Of a DNA stretch of 64,000 bases, positions 9,154 through 17,884 are shown piece after piece. The stretch spans positions 248,001-312,000 of the forward strand of contig CALOCY010000004.1 of the NCBI GenBank assembly GCA_942491975.1. Reading direction: 5' to 3'. The notes beneath the pieces are model-generated. The model made no database searches, was not told the DNA's origin, and worked only from the letters and a program-made list of their open reading frames with translations. Source of the DNA: CALOCY01 sp942491975 (GTDB lineage Bacteria; Bacteroidota; Bacteroidia; Bacteroidales; Prolixibacteraceae). Numbering within the stretch: the stretch's first letter is position 1; every line of letters begins with the position of its first letter. Both the position numbers and the translations under genes were made by a program.

Positions 9154-9789
9154 TTAAAGCGAGACAATCCCTTTTTTGATGGCATATTTAACAAGATCGG
9201 CAGTTGTCCTCAGGTTCAGTTTTTCAAGAATATGCTGTTTGTGTGTGCCAACGGTTTTTACGCTGATGAAGAGTATTTCTGAAATCTCGCGGGTTGATTT
9301 TCCTTCGGCCAATAGTTTGAGTATCTCCGATTCCCTTTCGGAGAGTTCCGGGTGGTTATCTTCCTCTTTTTCCAGGTAGTCCTGAATCAGTACCTCAGTA
9401 ATTTTATCGCTCAAATATTTTTTGCCGTTGTATACGGTATTTATTGCTTTTATCAATTCATCGTAAGTGCAGTTTTTAAAGAGGTATCCGTAAACCCCTG
9501 CTTCCAACACCTCTTTTATGTACTGCCTGTCCGAGTGCATTGAGAGTGCCAGTACTTTTACTTCAGGAAGTTCCTGGCTTAAAATTTTTGTTGCTTCCAC
9601 ACCATTCATTATCGGCATCCCCAAATCCATAATTACAATGTCGGGGAGTAGCCTTTTAGCTTTTTCAACGGCTTCCTGACCATTTTCAGCCTGCCCGATA
9701 ATTTCTATTTCGGGTGAAGCCGACAACAAATTCACAATTCCTTCGCGAAATAATTGATGGTCATCTGTAATTAAAATCCGTATTAACAT
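9154..9789 (-). CDS. NarL/FixJ-type response regulator
   Basis: 211 aa. Receiver domain at residues 1-120 with acidic pocket D9/D10, phosphoacceptor D55 in VIMDLGMP, and the conserved K of LFKNCTYDEL. LuxR-type helix-turn-helix at residues about 148-205 (LSERESEILKLLAEGKSTREI ... VKTVGTHKQHILEKL). It lies 11 bp downstream of the hybrid kinase gene and is almost certainly its partner. The targets are unknown; the surface-protein cluster immediately downstream is the natural candidate. Confidence 0.93.
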   Translation of the reverse strand: MLIRILITDDHQLFREGIVNLLSASPEIEIIGQAENGQEAVEKAKRLLPDIVIMDLGMPIMNGVEATKILSQELPEVKVLALSMHSDRQYIKEVLEAGVYGYLFKNCTYDELIKAINTVYNGKKYLSDKITEVLIQDYLEKEEDNHPELSERESEILKLLAEGKSTREISEILFISVKTVGTHKQHILEKLNLRTTADLVKYAIKKGIVSL

Positions 9790-9800
9790 TGTATTCTGTT

Positions 9801-11309
9801 TTATAAAGGAACAGTTACTGTTACTCTTACACCATTATTTGATTCAGACTCGATTTTCAGTGAGCCCTGAAGCCTGTCTAACCGCTCATTAATGCTAAAA
9901 AATCCAAACCCTCCCATTTCCGACAGGCTGGTCTCTCCGGTATACTCAAATCCCTTTCCATTATCAGATACCAATATACGTATATTTTTTGGATTCTTTT
10001 TGATTTCAACTTTGATCAAATCGGCATTTGAGTGCTTAATGGAATTGTTAAGCAATTCACAAATAATGCGGAAAAGCAGGACTTTAATATCGTTTTCGAG
10101 CGGAATAAAGTTTTCATTGTTTTTTAATACAGCAATGATCCCGAATTTTTTCTCGATCTGCTCCAGTTTCCATTTTGTGGCTGCAATAAAACCAAGTTCA
10201 TACAAAATAGGGGGACTGAGGTCATATACCAGTGTTCTGGATTCGGAAATACCTTCCCGTAATAGCTCGGAAGATTCGCTCAACAGTTTTTTTGCTTTTT
10301 CAGGAAGCCCTTCAGTTGCAATGGCCGATAGTTTGATTGAAGCAATTGAAAGTGTTTGCCCAAGGCTGTCATGGAGGTATTCGGCAATTTTTCTCCGCTC
10401 TTTCTCTTCTGCTACAGTCAACTCATAGTTCAGGTGTTTCAGTTTTTTCTGGTACTCTTTTATATTCTCAAGGTGCTTTTTATTGGACTCTTCAGCTTTT
10501 CTTCTCCGTGTAATATCGTGATTTACCCCAATATATCCTGCAAAATTGTTTCGTTCATCAAAAATGGGAAAGCCGCTGATTGTAAGCCATACCTTCTCAC
10601 CTGTTTTATGCGAACATAAAATTTCATTGCTTGTATAATTGGCTGTTTGTTTAAAGATTTTTTTCAGAAGCTCCTGAGATACGTTATCTCCATTGCTGGA
10701 GCAAAAATCGAAAAGTTGTTTTTTGCCGATAATCTCTTCAGGCTTGTATCCCAGTATCTTTACTACAACCGGACTGATGTATGTAAACAACCCGTTGGAG
10801 TCGATTTCCCAGAAAAATTCGAGGGTATATTCAGAAACTTTTAAGTAGCGCTCTTCAATGTTATGAAACTCTTTTGTCTGTTTTTTTATCAGGATCTCAA
10901 GATTTTTATTCCTCTTCCGCAATAAGTCTTCCGCAAACTTAATACGGAGCATAACATTCATTTGTGCTTTGAGTTCTGCTTTCTCAAACGGCTTTGATAT
11001 AAAGGCATCGGCACCGGTATTTAACCCTTTTATCCTGTAGCTGACATCTCCCATTGCCGACATCAGCAGTATAGGGATATTTTTTGTCTTATCATCTTTT
11101 TTAAGGGTTTCACATACCTGAAAACCGTCTATTTCCGGCATCAAAATATCCAGCAAAATAGTATCGGGAAACTCTTTCTTTGCAAGCTCAATTCCCTCAA
11201 GCCCCGATTGGGTCGTAATTACCTGATAACTGGGAAAATCGACATTCAAAAAAGCCTTTACCAACTCCAGGTTACTGCGGCTGTCATCAATTGCAAGAAT
11301 TTTCTTCAT
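9801..11309 (-). CDS. Hybrid sensor kinase REC-PAS-HisKA_3-HATPase
   Basis: 502 aa, no TM segment or signal peptide, so a cytoplasmic sensor. Receiver domain first (residues 1-120, D54 in ILLDILMPEIDG), a short coiled coil, a PAS domain (about 155-270, TYISPVVVKILGYKPEEIIG), a HisKA_3 dimerisation helix with phospho-histidine H313 in RRKIAEYLHDSLGQTL, then a HATPase domain (ELLNNSIKHSNADL, VSDNGKGF, GGFGFFSINERL). The NarX-like HisKA_3 type matches the LuxR-type regulator that follows. The N-terminal receiver suggests control by a further upstream kinase. Confidence 0.92.
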   Translation of the reverse strand: MKKILAIDDSRSNLELVKAFLNVDFPSYQVITTQSGLEGIELAKKEFPDTILLDILMPEIDGFQVCETLKKDDKTKNIPILLMSAMGDVSYRIKGLNTGADAFISKPFEKAELKAQMNVMLRIKFAEDLLRKRNKNLEILIKKQTKEFHNIEERYLKVSEYTLEFFWEIDSNGLFTYISPVVVKILGYKPEEIIGKKQLFDFCSSNGDNVSQELLKKIFKQTANYTSNEILCSHKTGEKVWLTISGFPIFDERNNFAGYIGVNHDITRRRKAEESNKKHLENIKEYQKKLKHLNYELTVAEEKERRKIAEYLHDSLGQTLSIASIKLSAIATEGLPEKAKKLLSESSELLREGISESRTLVYDLSPPILYELGFIAATKWKLEQIEKKFGIIAVLKNNENFIPLENDIKVLLFRIICELLNNSIKHSNADLIKVEIKKNPKNIRILVSDNGKGFEYTGETSLSEMGGFGFFSINERLDRLQGSLKIESESNNGVRVTVTVPL

Positions 11310-11459
11310 TCAATTGCAGGTTAAATCATTCACTACTCTGATGCATGCCTCTCCTTAAGCAATTACTTTCAGGGAATTAAAGATTAATTATAACTTCTTT
11401 AAAACTTCCGGATGTTCCCTAAACATACTGTTCTTAGCATCAAATTTAACATTTTTTAA

Positions 11460-11642
11460 TTAAAAAAGTTGCATCGGCAACGGTATGTTATTTATCCGTT
11501 TCATTGTTGTCGGTTGTATGTTGTTTAAAAGGTTTTTGACCTGGCATTGTGATATACTGATCTTTTCTCTACGATCTACAGGATCCCCAATGTAATACCT
11601 GTCTTTTGACTGGCTGTAAATGATGTAAATGAAAAATTTCAT
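11460..11642 (-). pseudogene. Remnant of a GIY-YIG nuclease-like gene
   Basis: The first 19 codons read MKFFIYIIYSQSKDRYYIG, the N-terminal strand and YIG of the small GIY-YIG proteins common in Bacteroidota. After that the frame has no similarity to the family (no R/E catalytic helix) and stops after 60 codons. I take it as a decayed gene left beside the tRNA. Evidence rests on the short N-terminal match. Confidence 0.45.
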
Positions 11643-11693
11643 GGGCTGTAGGATTGAAAAAAGGGAGATGAATTCATTTCATCCCCCTTTCAG

Positions 11694-11767
11694 TAGCGAG
11701 AGGCGGGCTTGAACCGCCGACCTCATGATTATGAATCATGCGCTCTAACCAGCTGAGCTACCTCGCC
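11694..11767 (-). tRNA. tRNA-Met (anticodon CAT)
   Basis: A 74-nt cloverleaf on the minus strand: acceptor stem GGCGAGG pairing with TCTCGCT (two G-U pairs), D arm GCTC...GAGC, anticodon arm CATGA-TTCATAA-TCATG with CAT in the loop, and T arm GGCGG-TTCAAGC-CCGCC. The CCA end is not encoded. The loop shows CAT; elongator Met versus lysidine-modified Ile cannot be decided from the bare sequence. Confidence 0.95.
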
Positions 11768-11941
11768 ATTAACATTAAAAACAATTTTGTTTTCAGAAAT
11801 GCGGTTGCAAATATAGTATTATTTCCATTTTTGTTGATGCTTTTATGGAAAAAAGAGCAGAAAAACAGATCTGTTTGTTCGGGTTGAGTTAGTAAAATTG
11901 AGAGATAATTGATATATTGCGGAAAGCAAATATGTAGTATC

Positions 11942-12319
11942 ATGGCAGAAAAGAATAAAATTACCCTTGAGTATGTAATTAATTGTTCACCCAAAGTGTT
12001 GTTCAATCGTTTGAGTACTGCTGCTGGTCTTTCCGAATGGTTTGCAGATGATGTGAAAGTTAATGGTAAAGTCTACACGTTTGTTTGGGAGGGGGCTGAA
12101 CAACAAGCAGAAAAAGTACTTCATAAAGAGGGCAAGATGGTGCGTTTTCAGTGGCTTGACAATGAAGATGTGTTTTTTGAATTTAGTATTACCAAAGATG
12201 AACTCACCGGTGATGTTTCCCTGATTATTACCGATTTTTCAGAAGAGGGTGAGCAGGAAGAAACTGTCGATTTATGGAACACACAAATTGCCGACCTGAA
12301 ACATGTAATTGGTTCATGA
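11942..12319 (+). CDS. START-like domain protein (AHSA1/SRPBCC fold)
   Basis: 125 aa. The pattern ITLEYVINCSPKVLFNRLST, GLSEWFADDVKV and FVWEGAEQQAEKVL is the small START-like (SRPBCC) family found next to lptF/lptG-type permeases in Bacteroidota; ligand and role unknown. No signal peptide, so cytoplasmic. The start at 11942 (ATGGCAGAAAAG) is chosen over an upstream in-frame ATG at 11909 because the fold begins there and the upstream residues look non-coding. Confidence 0.8.
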   Translation: MAEKNKITLEYVINCSPKVLFNRLSTAAGLSEWFADDVKVNGKVYTFVWEGAEQQAEKVLHKEGKMVRFQWLDNEDVFFEFSITKDELTGDVSLIITDFSEEGEQEETVDLWNTQIADLKHVIGS

Positions 12320-12346
12320 ATGCCCTGATTATTCCTTAAAATAATT

Positions 12347-12354
12347 TAGCTTTG
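12347..12354 (+). promoter_or_regulatory. TAnnTTTG -7 box upstream of the permease gene
   Basis: TAGCTTTG, 30 bp upstream of the ATG at 12385, matches the Bacteroidota -7 consensus TAnnTTTG. No clear TTTG -33 box at the usual distance. Confidence 0.5.
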
Positions 12355-12384
12355 TAGTCGTTTCTTTATATATATAACCAACAA

Positions 12385-13899
12385 ATGAAACGATTACATT
12401 ATTTTATCATAAAAAGTTTTCTCGGGCCTTTTTTGTTGACGTTCTTCATCAGCATATTTGTGTTGATGATGCAGATGTTGTGGAGATACATTGACGATAT
12501 CATAGGCAAAGGGCTTGAGTGGGGAATTATAGGGGAATTGCTTTTTTACATGCTGGCCACACTCGTGCCTTTGGCTCTTCCGCTGGCTATACTCCTTGCT
12601 TCGCTGATGACATTTGGTAACATGGGCGAATATTACGAACTCACGGCATTAAAATCGGCGGGGATTTCATTGACACGCATAATGAAGTCGCTGATTATCT
12701 TTGTTGTAATGCTCAGTTTTAGCGCTTTCTTTTTTGCCAACAATGTTATGCCGGTAGCAAATCTTAAAATGTACAGTCTATTGTACAGCATCAAGCAACA
12801 AAACCCGGAAGTAGCACTACAGGAGGGGATATTTATTACCGACTTCAAAGATATCATTTTGAAGGTAGATAAGATTGACCGGAAACGTAATATGTTGTAT
12901 GATCTTATCATCTATAACCATTCCGAGGTAAACTCTGATAACAGGTCGGTAACTATTGCTGATTCAGGACGCATAGAAATGACCGAAGATAAACGGTACA
13001 TGATCCTTACCCTGTATGATGGATATATGTATAACGATGAGAAGAGGAGAGCGCATTCTCCTCAAAATACGCATCCTTTTCGGCGCGATGTATTCAGGAA
13101 AGAGGTGATATTTAGTAATATTTCCGGTTTTGACTTTGAGCGTCGTGACGAAAAACATCTTCGGAATGTATACAAAATGTTGAGTTTAGCGCAACTGGAA
13201 GAGAAGAGGGATTCCCTGGGCCTGTTGTTAGATAAACAGATAAAAAAGGTTGCTTCTGGGATGAGGTATAACGGATATATGAGCAAACGTTTTCATAATG
13301 AGATAAGGCCTGATTCGTTAAAAAAAGAGATGGCTGACATCATAACGGTTGACTCAATTCGGATAGTTGGCATTGATACGTTGTTTCAAAATATGAATAA
13401 GGGGCATAAATTGCGGGTGCTGAATGCTGCACTTTCCGGTGTGCGTGATAATCAGCGTGAATTATCTATAAAAGAACGTGATTTTTATGAGCGAAAGAAA
13501 CTGATTAAACGGCATGATATAGAATGGTACCGTAAGTTTACGCTATCATTGGCGTGCCTCATCTTTTTCTTTATTGGCGCACCGTTGGGGGCAATCATTC
13601 GCAAAGGAGGCCTTGGAATGCCGGTGGTGGTTTCTGTAATCTTATTTATCTTTTATCATATCCTCTCCATTACAGGTGAGAAATTTGTGCGTGAAGGGGT
13701 ATGGACAGCATGGCAGGGTATGTGGCTGTCAACAGCTGTTTTTCTGCCACTGGGCATATTTTTTACCTATAAAGCAGCAACCGATTCGACCATGATGAGT
13801 ACCGAAACATACCTGAATATCATTAAAAAACTGAATATTTTTGTACGTGACCACCGAAAGGGGACGACGGCTGATGAACATTCTGATTCTGACAAATAA
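12385..13899 (+). CDS. LptF/LptG-family lipopolysaccharide export permease
   Basis: 504 aa of the YjgP/YjgQ family: three TM helices at the N-terminus (about residues 12-35, 50-75, 100-120), a periplasmic beta-jellyroll (about 140-290) and three TM helices near the C-terminus (about 385-475, with FFIGAPLGAIIRKGGLGMP). It is the inner-membrane permease part of the LptBFGC extractor that pulls lipopolysaccharide out of the inner membrane. Bacteroidota LptF and LptG are hard to tell apart, so no symbol is given. Its end overlaps the following glycosyltransferase by 26 bp, which suggests coupled expression of envelope genes. Confidence 0.9.
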   Translation: MKRLHYFIIKSFLGPFLLTFFISIFVLMMQMLWRYIDDIIGKGLEWGIIGELLFYMLATLVPLALPLAILLASLMTFGNMGEYYELTALKSAGISLTRIMKSLIIFVVMLSFSAFFFANNVMPVANLKMYSLLYSIKQQNPEVALQEGIFITDFKDIILKVDKIDRKRNMLYDLIIYNHSEVNSDNRSVTIADSGRIEMTEDKRYMILTLYDGYMYNDEKRRAHSPQNTHPFRRDVFRKEVIFSNISGFDFERRDEKHLRNVYKMLSLAQLEEKRDSLGLLLDKQIKKVASGMRYNGYMSKRFHNEIRPDSLKKEMADIITVDSIRIVGIDTLFQNMNKGHKLRVLNAALSGVRDNQRELSIKERDFYERKKLIKRHDIEWYRKFTLSLACLIFFFIGAPLGAIIRKGGLGMPVVVSVILFIFYHILSITGEKFVREGVWTAWQGMWLSTAVFLPLGIFFTYKAATDSTMMSTETYLNIIKKLNIFVRDHRKGTTADEHSDSDK

Positions 13900-15076
13900 A
13901 GTGCCTTACCCTCCTAAGGATGGAGGTGCCATCGCTTCCTATGGACTGATCAGCTCTTTTGCTGAGTCGGGTAATAAGGTGACGGTACTGGCAATGCATA
14001 CCCTCAAACATCCTGTCAGTGAAAAAGATATTCCCTCAAAGGAAAATATCGAATGGCATCTTGTTGATGTACCTGCACGGGCTACTTTTTTTGGGGCACT
14101 AAGCAATCTGCTGTTCTCCCGGAAACCGTACAATGCTATCCGGTTTATAAATAGAGGGTTTCGAAAACGTCTTGTTGCGTTGTTAAACCAACAACCGTTT
14201 GATGTGGTGCAACTGGAAGGATTATACGTTTGCCCCTATATTGATATGGTACGTGCACACTCTTCGGCAACAATTGTTTATCGTTCACACAATATTGAAA
14301 GTGAAATATGGCAACGGACAATGATGAACGTGCAGGGGCTAAAAAAGTTCTATTTGAAAATACTTGCATCACGGATAACAACGTTTGAACAATATTTTGC
14401 CAACAAGTGGGACCTGCTTTTGCCGATTACTGCACGCGATGGTACAATATGGAATAACCAATTGGGGAATCAGAAACCGGTATGGGTTTGCCCTGCAGGA
14501 GTTGATATAGACAAGAAAAAATCTGATGGAGGGCATCTCCCGGGGATTTTTCATATCGGCGCACTCGACTGGATGCCTAACCAGGAAGGGGTACAGTGGT
14601 TTTTAAACCATTGCTGGCCTGCAATAAGGAAGGAGTACCCACAGGTTTGCTTTACAATTGCCGGACGAAACGCTCCTGCATGGTTCGAAAAACAGCTAAA
14701 AAAAACGGAAGGGGTTAACTATATTGGAGAAGTAGAAAGTGCCCGGGAATTTATCCGTGACAATGGCATAATGATTGTCCCGTTGCTTTCGGGTAGTGGT
14801 ATGCGGATAAAAATAGTAGAAGGCCTGGCAATGTCAAAAGCCATTGTCTCGACGTCGATTGGGGTTGAAGGGATAGATGCGGAGAATGGGAAGCACCTTA
14901 TAGTTGCTGACGGGGCTGCGGCGTTTACTCAATCTGTCACAGAGTTGCTGGAAAACAAGCAAAAAGCAATCCGGATGGGAGAGGCAGGATATAAACTGAT
15001 AGCAGAAAAATTCGATACGAAAAAAATAGCAGAGGGGGTTATCGGATTTTATCAAAAGCATCTTAACTTTGAGTAG
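13874..15076 (+). CDS. GT-B (group 1) glycosyltransferase
   Basis: 400 aa. N-terminal Rossmann start MNILILTNKVPYPPKDGGAI with a GG donor loop. C-terminal Glyco_trans_1 motifs FHIGALDWMPNQEGVQWFL, FTIAGRNAP and VPLLSGSGMRIKIVEGLAM, which contains the nucleotide-sugar-binding acidic residue (E). It resembles sugar transferases used for polysaccharide or lipopolysaccharide assembly; donor and acceptor unknown. Start at ATG 13874, inside the 3' end of the permease gene; upstream codons in this frame look non-coding. Confidence 0.85.
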   Translation: MNILILTNKVPYPPKDGGAIASYGLISSFAESGNKVTVLAMHTLKHPVSEKDIPSKENIEWHLVDVPARATFFGALSNLLFSRKPYNAIRFINRGFRKRLVALLNQQPFDVVQLEGLYVCPYIDMVRAHSSATIVYRSHNIESEIWQRTMMNVQGLKKFYLKILASRITTFEQYFANKWDLLLPITARDGTIWNNQLGNQKPVWVCPAGVDIDKKKSDGGHLPGIFHIGALDWMPNQEGVQWFLNHCWPAIRKEYPQVCFTIAGRNAPAWFEKQLKKTEGVNYIGEVESAREFIRDNGIMIVPLLSGSGMRIKIVEGLAMSKAIVSTSIGVEGIDAENGKHLIVADGAAAFTQSVTELLENKQKAIRMGEAGYKLIAEKFDTKKIAEGVIGFYQKHLNFE

Positions 15077-15078
15077 AA

Positions 15079-16278
15079 ATGGAAATCCTGTTGAAAATAC
15101 TATTCTGGGCTTCAGTCGCTGCAATGTTCTACACCTATGTGGGGTTTCACCTTATACTTGAGGTGCTGGCAAAGTTCAAAAAGAAGAAACGAAAACGCTA
15201 CAAGCATTCCGATGAACTCCCCAGGGTAAGCATACTGGTGTCGGTTTATAACGAAGACGCTGTTATACGGGAAAAAGTGTTATCTACATTTAATACGGAA
15301 TATCCGGCAGATAAAATCGAACTCATTATAGGTTCCGATAACTCTTCGGATGAAACCAATGCCATGTTAAGAAGAATGGCTGAAGAAGAACCCCGATTGA
15401 AATTTATTGATTTTCCTACCCGACAGGGAAAACCGGTTGTTATCAATCAACTGGTGAGCATGGCCGAAGGCGAAGTATTAATTATAACTGATGCAAAAGT
15501 ATACTTCAAACCCTATACTATTTTCGAACTGGCTAAAAACTTTAAAGATGCCGAGGTGTCAATTGTCGGGGCCAATATATACAGTTATCAGGATAGGCGG
15601 GCCAAAGAGGTACGTCAGGAAAAACTATACATGTCGCGCGAAATGCGGGTGAAATACCTGGAGGGAAAATTATGGGGAGCTGTTGCCGGGGTATTTGGTG
15701 CCTGTTTTGCCATTCGCAAAGAAGATTTCAGGCCGGTGCCACCCCGTTATCTGGTTGATGACTTTTATATTACCATGAAAGTACTGGCAAACGGGAAAGC
15801 AGCACTACAGGACAAAAAAGCCATTGCCATCGAAAATGTAACCCCTTCGATTAACGAAGAATTTCGAAGAAAAATACGTATATCCACAGGGAACTTTCAG
15901 AACATGAGGGTGTTTAGTCGATTGTTACTGAAGGGGAAAGGAGTCGGTTTTTCTATCTTTTCACACAAAATATTACGGTGGATAGGACCTTTTTTCCTTA
16001 TGGCAGTATTGGCAACTTCCTGTTTTTTGACAGGAACTGATTTTTATCGTTGGATTCTGTACCTCTATTTGCTTTCTTTCTTCCTTGTTTCTGTTGATTT
16101 GTTCCTGATGAGAATCAACAAACATTTTGTACTTTTGCGCTTTCTTACGCATTTCTATTACATGAACCTAGCCCTGTTAATAGGGTTATTCAGGGCGTTG
16201 AAAGGAGTAAAAAGCAGTGCATGGGAACCAACCAAAAGAGAACAGGTGACTAAAAACAGAAGAGGTGGAAAACTTTAA
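15079..16278 (+). CDS. Membrane GT2 glycosyltransferase
   Basis: 399 aa. One N-terminal TM helix (about 5-25), a GT2 catalytic domain (VSILVSVYNEDAVI, GSDNSSDETN, ITDAKVYF as the DxD-like site, VDDFYITMKVLANGK) and three C-terminal TM helices (about 295-370). It probably transfers sugars at the cytoplasmic face of the inner membrane for polysaccharide synthesis. It starts 2 bp after the preceding glycosyltransferase and overlaps ribBA by 14 bp, so the four genes from 12385 to 17500 look like one transcript. Confidence 0.85.
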   Translation: MEILLKILFWASVAAMFYTYVGFHLILEVLAKFKKKKRKRYKHSDELPRVSILVSVYNEDAVIREKVLSTFNTEYPADKIELIIGSDNSSDETNAMLRRMAEEEPRLKFIDFPTRQGKPVVINQLVSMAEGEVLIITDAKVYFKPYTIFELAKNFKDAEVSIVGANIYSYQDRRAKEVRQEKLYMSREMRVKYLEGKLWGAVAGVFGACFAIRKEDFRPVPPRYLVDDFYITMKVLANGKAALQDKKAIAIENVTPSINEEFRRKIRISTGNFQNMRVFSRLLLKGKGVGFSIFSHKILRWIGPFFLMAVLATSCFLTGTDFYRWILYLYLLSFFLVSVDLFLMRINKHFVLLRFLTHFYYMNLALLIGLFRALKGVKSSAWEPTKREQVTKNRRGGKL

Positions 16279-17500
16279 GTTAAATACAATCGAAGAAGCC
16301 ATCGAAGACATTCGGGAGGGGAAATTTCTGATTGTAGTAGACGATGAAGATCGTGAAAACGAAGGTGATTTTATTATCGCGGCCGAACTAATTACCCCGG
16401 AGAAAGTCAATTTTATGACAAAGCATGGCAGGGGGTTGATTTGTGTGGCCATAACCGAACAGCGTTGCGAAGAGTTGGAGCTTGAGATGATGGCAGGGAG
16501 AAACACCTCGTTGTATGAAACCGCTTTTACCATATCGGTTGATGCGGTTGGAGAAGGTTGTACGACAGGTATTTCGGCATATGACCGTGCTGTAACCATC
16601 AAAAAACTGGCCAACCCTGATATAAAGCCGGAAGAGCTGGCCCGTCCCGGACATATCTTTCCGTTAAAAGCCAAGGAGCGTGGAGTATTACGGCGTAGCG
16701 GACATACCGAGGCATCGGTTGATCTGGCCCGTTTGGCAGGACTGTTTCCGTCGGGGGCATTGGTTGAGATCATGAACGACGATGGTTCGATGGCTCGTTT
16801 ACCACAACTGATTGAGATCGCCAAAAGATTTGATATTAAGATTATTACTATAAAAGACCTGATTGCCTATCGTTTGCGTTCGGAAAGCATTGTACAACAA
16901 GGGGAGAAAGTAAAACTACCTACCCGGTATGGCGAATTTGATGTGATCCCGTTTCGTCAAAAATCGAGTGGTGAAGAACATGTGGCATTGGTAAAAGGGG
17001 AGTGGGCAACAGATGAACCGATATTGGTGAGGGTACACTCATCGTGTATGACCGGGGACATTTTCGGGTCGTTTCGTTGTGAATGTGGCGATCAGCTTCA
17101 TAAAGCCATGGAACAGATAGAGCAGAAAGGCAAAGGGGTAATCTTGTACATGATGCAGGAAGGACGTGGTATTGGTTTGATGAATAAAATTAAGGCATAT
17201 AAACTGCAGGATGAAGGATTGGATACCGTTGATGCAAACCTTCATTTGGGATTTGATGCCGATGAACGGGACTATGGGGTAGGGGCTTCAATATTGAGAA
17301 GCCTGGGGGTGCACAAAATGCGCCTGATGACCAACAACCCGATTAAACGTATAGGATTGGAGGGCTACGGACTGGAAGTACTGGAAAATGTGCCGTTAGA
17401 AATAGAACCCAATGAATACAATCAGTATTATATGAAAACCAAACGTGATAAGATGGGGCACAGCCTTCAGCGGTTTAGATACGGTGACAAAAAAAAATAA
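16265..17500 (+). CDS. ribBA: RibBA: DHBP synthase / GTP cyclohydrolase II fusion
   Basis: 411 aa, usual length for the fusion. Residues 1-200: DHBP synthase (VVDDEDRENEGDFIIAAE with the acidic metal site, and HIFPLKAKERGVLRRSGHTEA), which turns ribulose-5-phosphate into 3,4-dihydroxy-2-butanone 4-phosphate. Residues 210-400: GTP cyclohydrolase II, zinc ligands in SSCMTGDIFGSFRCECG, and QEGRGIGL. Both products enter riboflavin synthesis. The start codon is GTG at 16265, set by the family N-terminus and by the overlap with the preceding gene. Other rib genes are not in the window. Confidence 0.96.
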   Translation: MENFKLNTIEEAIEDIREGKFLIVVDDEDRENEGDFIIAAELITPEKVNFMTKHGRGLICVAITEQRCEELELEMMAGRNTSLYETAFTISVDAVGEGCTTGISAYDRAVTIKKLANPDIKPEELARPGHIFPLKAKERGVLRRSGHTEASVDLARLAGLFPSGALVEIMNDDGSMARLPQLIEIAKRFDIKIITIKDLIAYRLRSESIVQQGEKVKLPTRYGEFDVIPFRQKSSGEEHVALVKGEWATDEPILVRVHSSCMTGDIFGSFRCECGDQLHKAMEQIEQKGKGVILYMMQEGRGIGLMNKIKAYKLQDEGLDTVDANLHLGFDADERDYGVGASILRSLGVHKMRLMTNNPIKRIGLEGYGLEVLENVPLEIEPNEYNQYYMKTKRDKMGHSLQRFRYGDKKK

Positions 17501-17505
17501 ACGTT

Positions 17506-17537
17506 AAACGGGCATCTCATCAGGTGTCCGTTTTTTT
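17506..17537 (+). terminator. Rho-independent terminator after ribBA
   Basis: AAACGGGCATCT ... AGGTGTCCGTTT hairpin (with G-U pairs) followed by seven T, directly after the ribBA stop. Confidence 0.8.
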
Positions 17538-17629
17538 ATCAATACCCTCTATCATGCAATCAATTTTTTTGAAAAGTGTGTGTAAATAATTTCTGTACGC
17601 TGTATGTTTGAAATAAAAAATATACAACA

Positions 17630-17806
17630 ATGGACTATGAAATCTATGACAGCCTGACAGAAGGCATTGATTATTATATGAGCAAACAGGGATATAGGAT
17701 AATGACGGAGAAATACCTCAAAGAGCGGGGATACTGTTGTGGAAACGGGTGTAAACACTGCCCCTATTTTCCACGGGCAACGAAAGGCAATAGAAATCTG
17801 CGTTAA
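17630..17806 (+). CDS. DUF5522-family small cysteine-rich protein
   Basis: A 58-aa ORF (start ATG 17630). The core LKERGYCCGNGCKHCPY is the hallmark of the DUF5522 family: four close cysteines plus a histidine, likely a metal or Fe-S site. Function unknown. It lies between the ribBA terminator and fmt on the same strand, spaced as an independent gene. Confidence 0.8.
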   Translation: MDYEIYDSLTEGIDYYMSKQGYRIMTEKYLKERGYCCGNGCKHCPYFPRATKGNRNLR

Positions 17807-17855
17807 AAAGAGGGACGGAGGACACTGCCGGCTTTTTTTTTGGCATTATCCGAGC

Positions 17856-17863
17856 TATCTTTG
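17856..17863 (+). promoter_or_regulatory. TAnnTTTG -7 box of fmt
   Basis: TATCTTTG, 21 bp upstream of the fmt ATG at 17885, matches the Bacteroidota -7 consensus; a T-rich stretch lies in the -33 region. Its position argues for the start at 17885 and against the earlier in-frame ATG at 17840. Confidence 0.6.
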
Positions 17864-17884
17864 GAACCAAATAAAGACAGGATT

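Noticed and set aside
11758..12006. 82-aa minus-strand ORF overlapping the tRNA end and the START-like gene
   Set aside because: No similarity to any family; it overlaps the tRNA and the opposite strand of a good gene.
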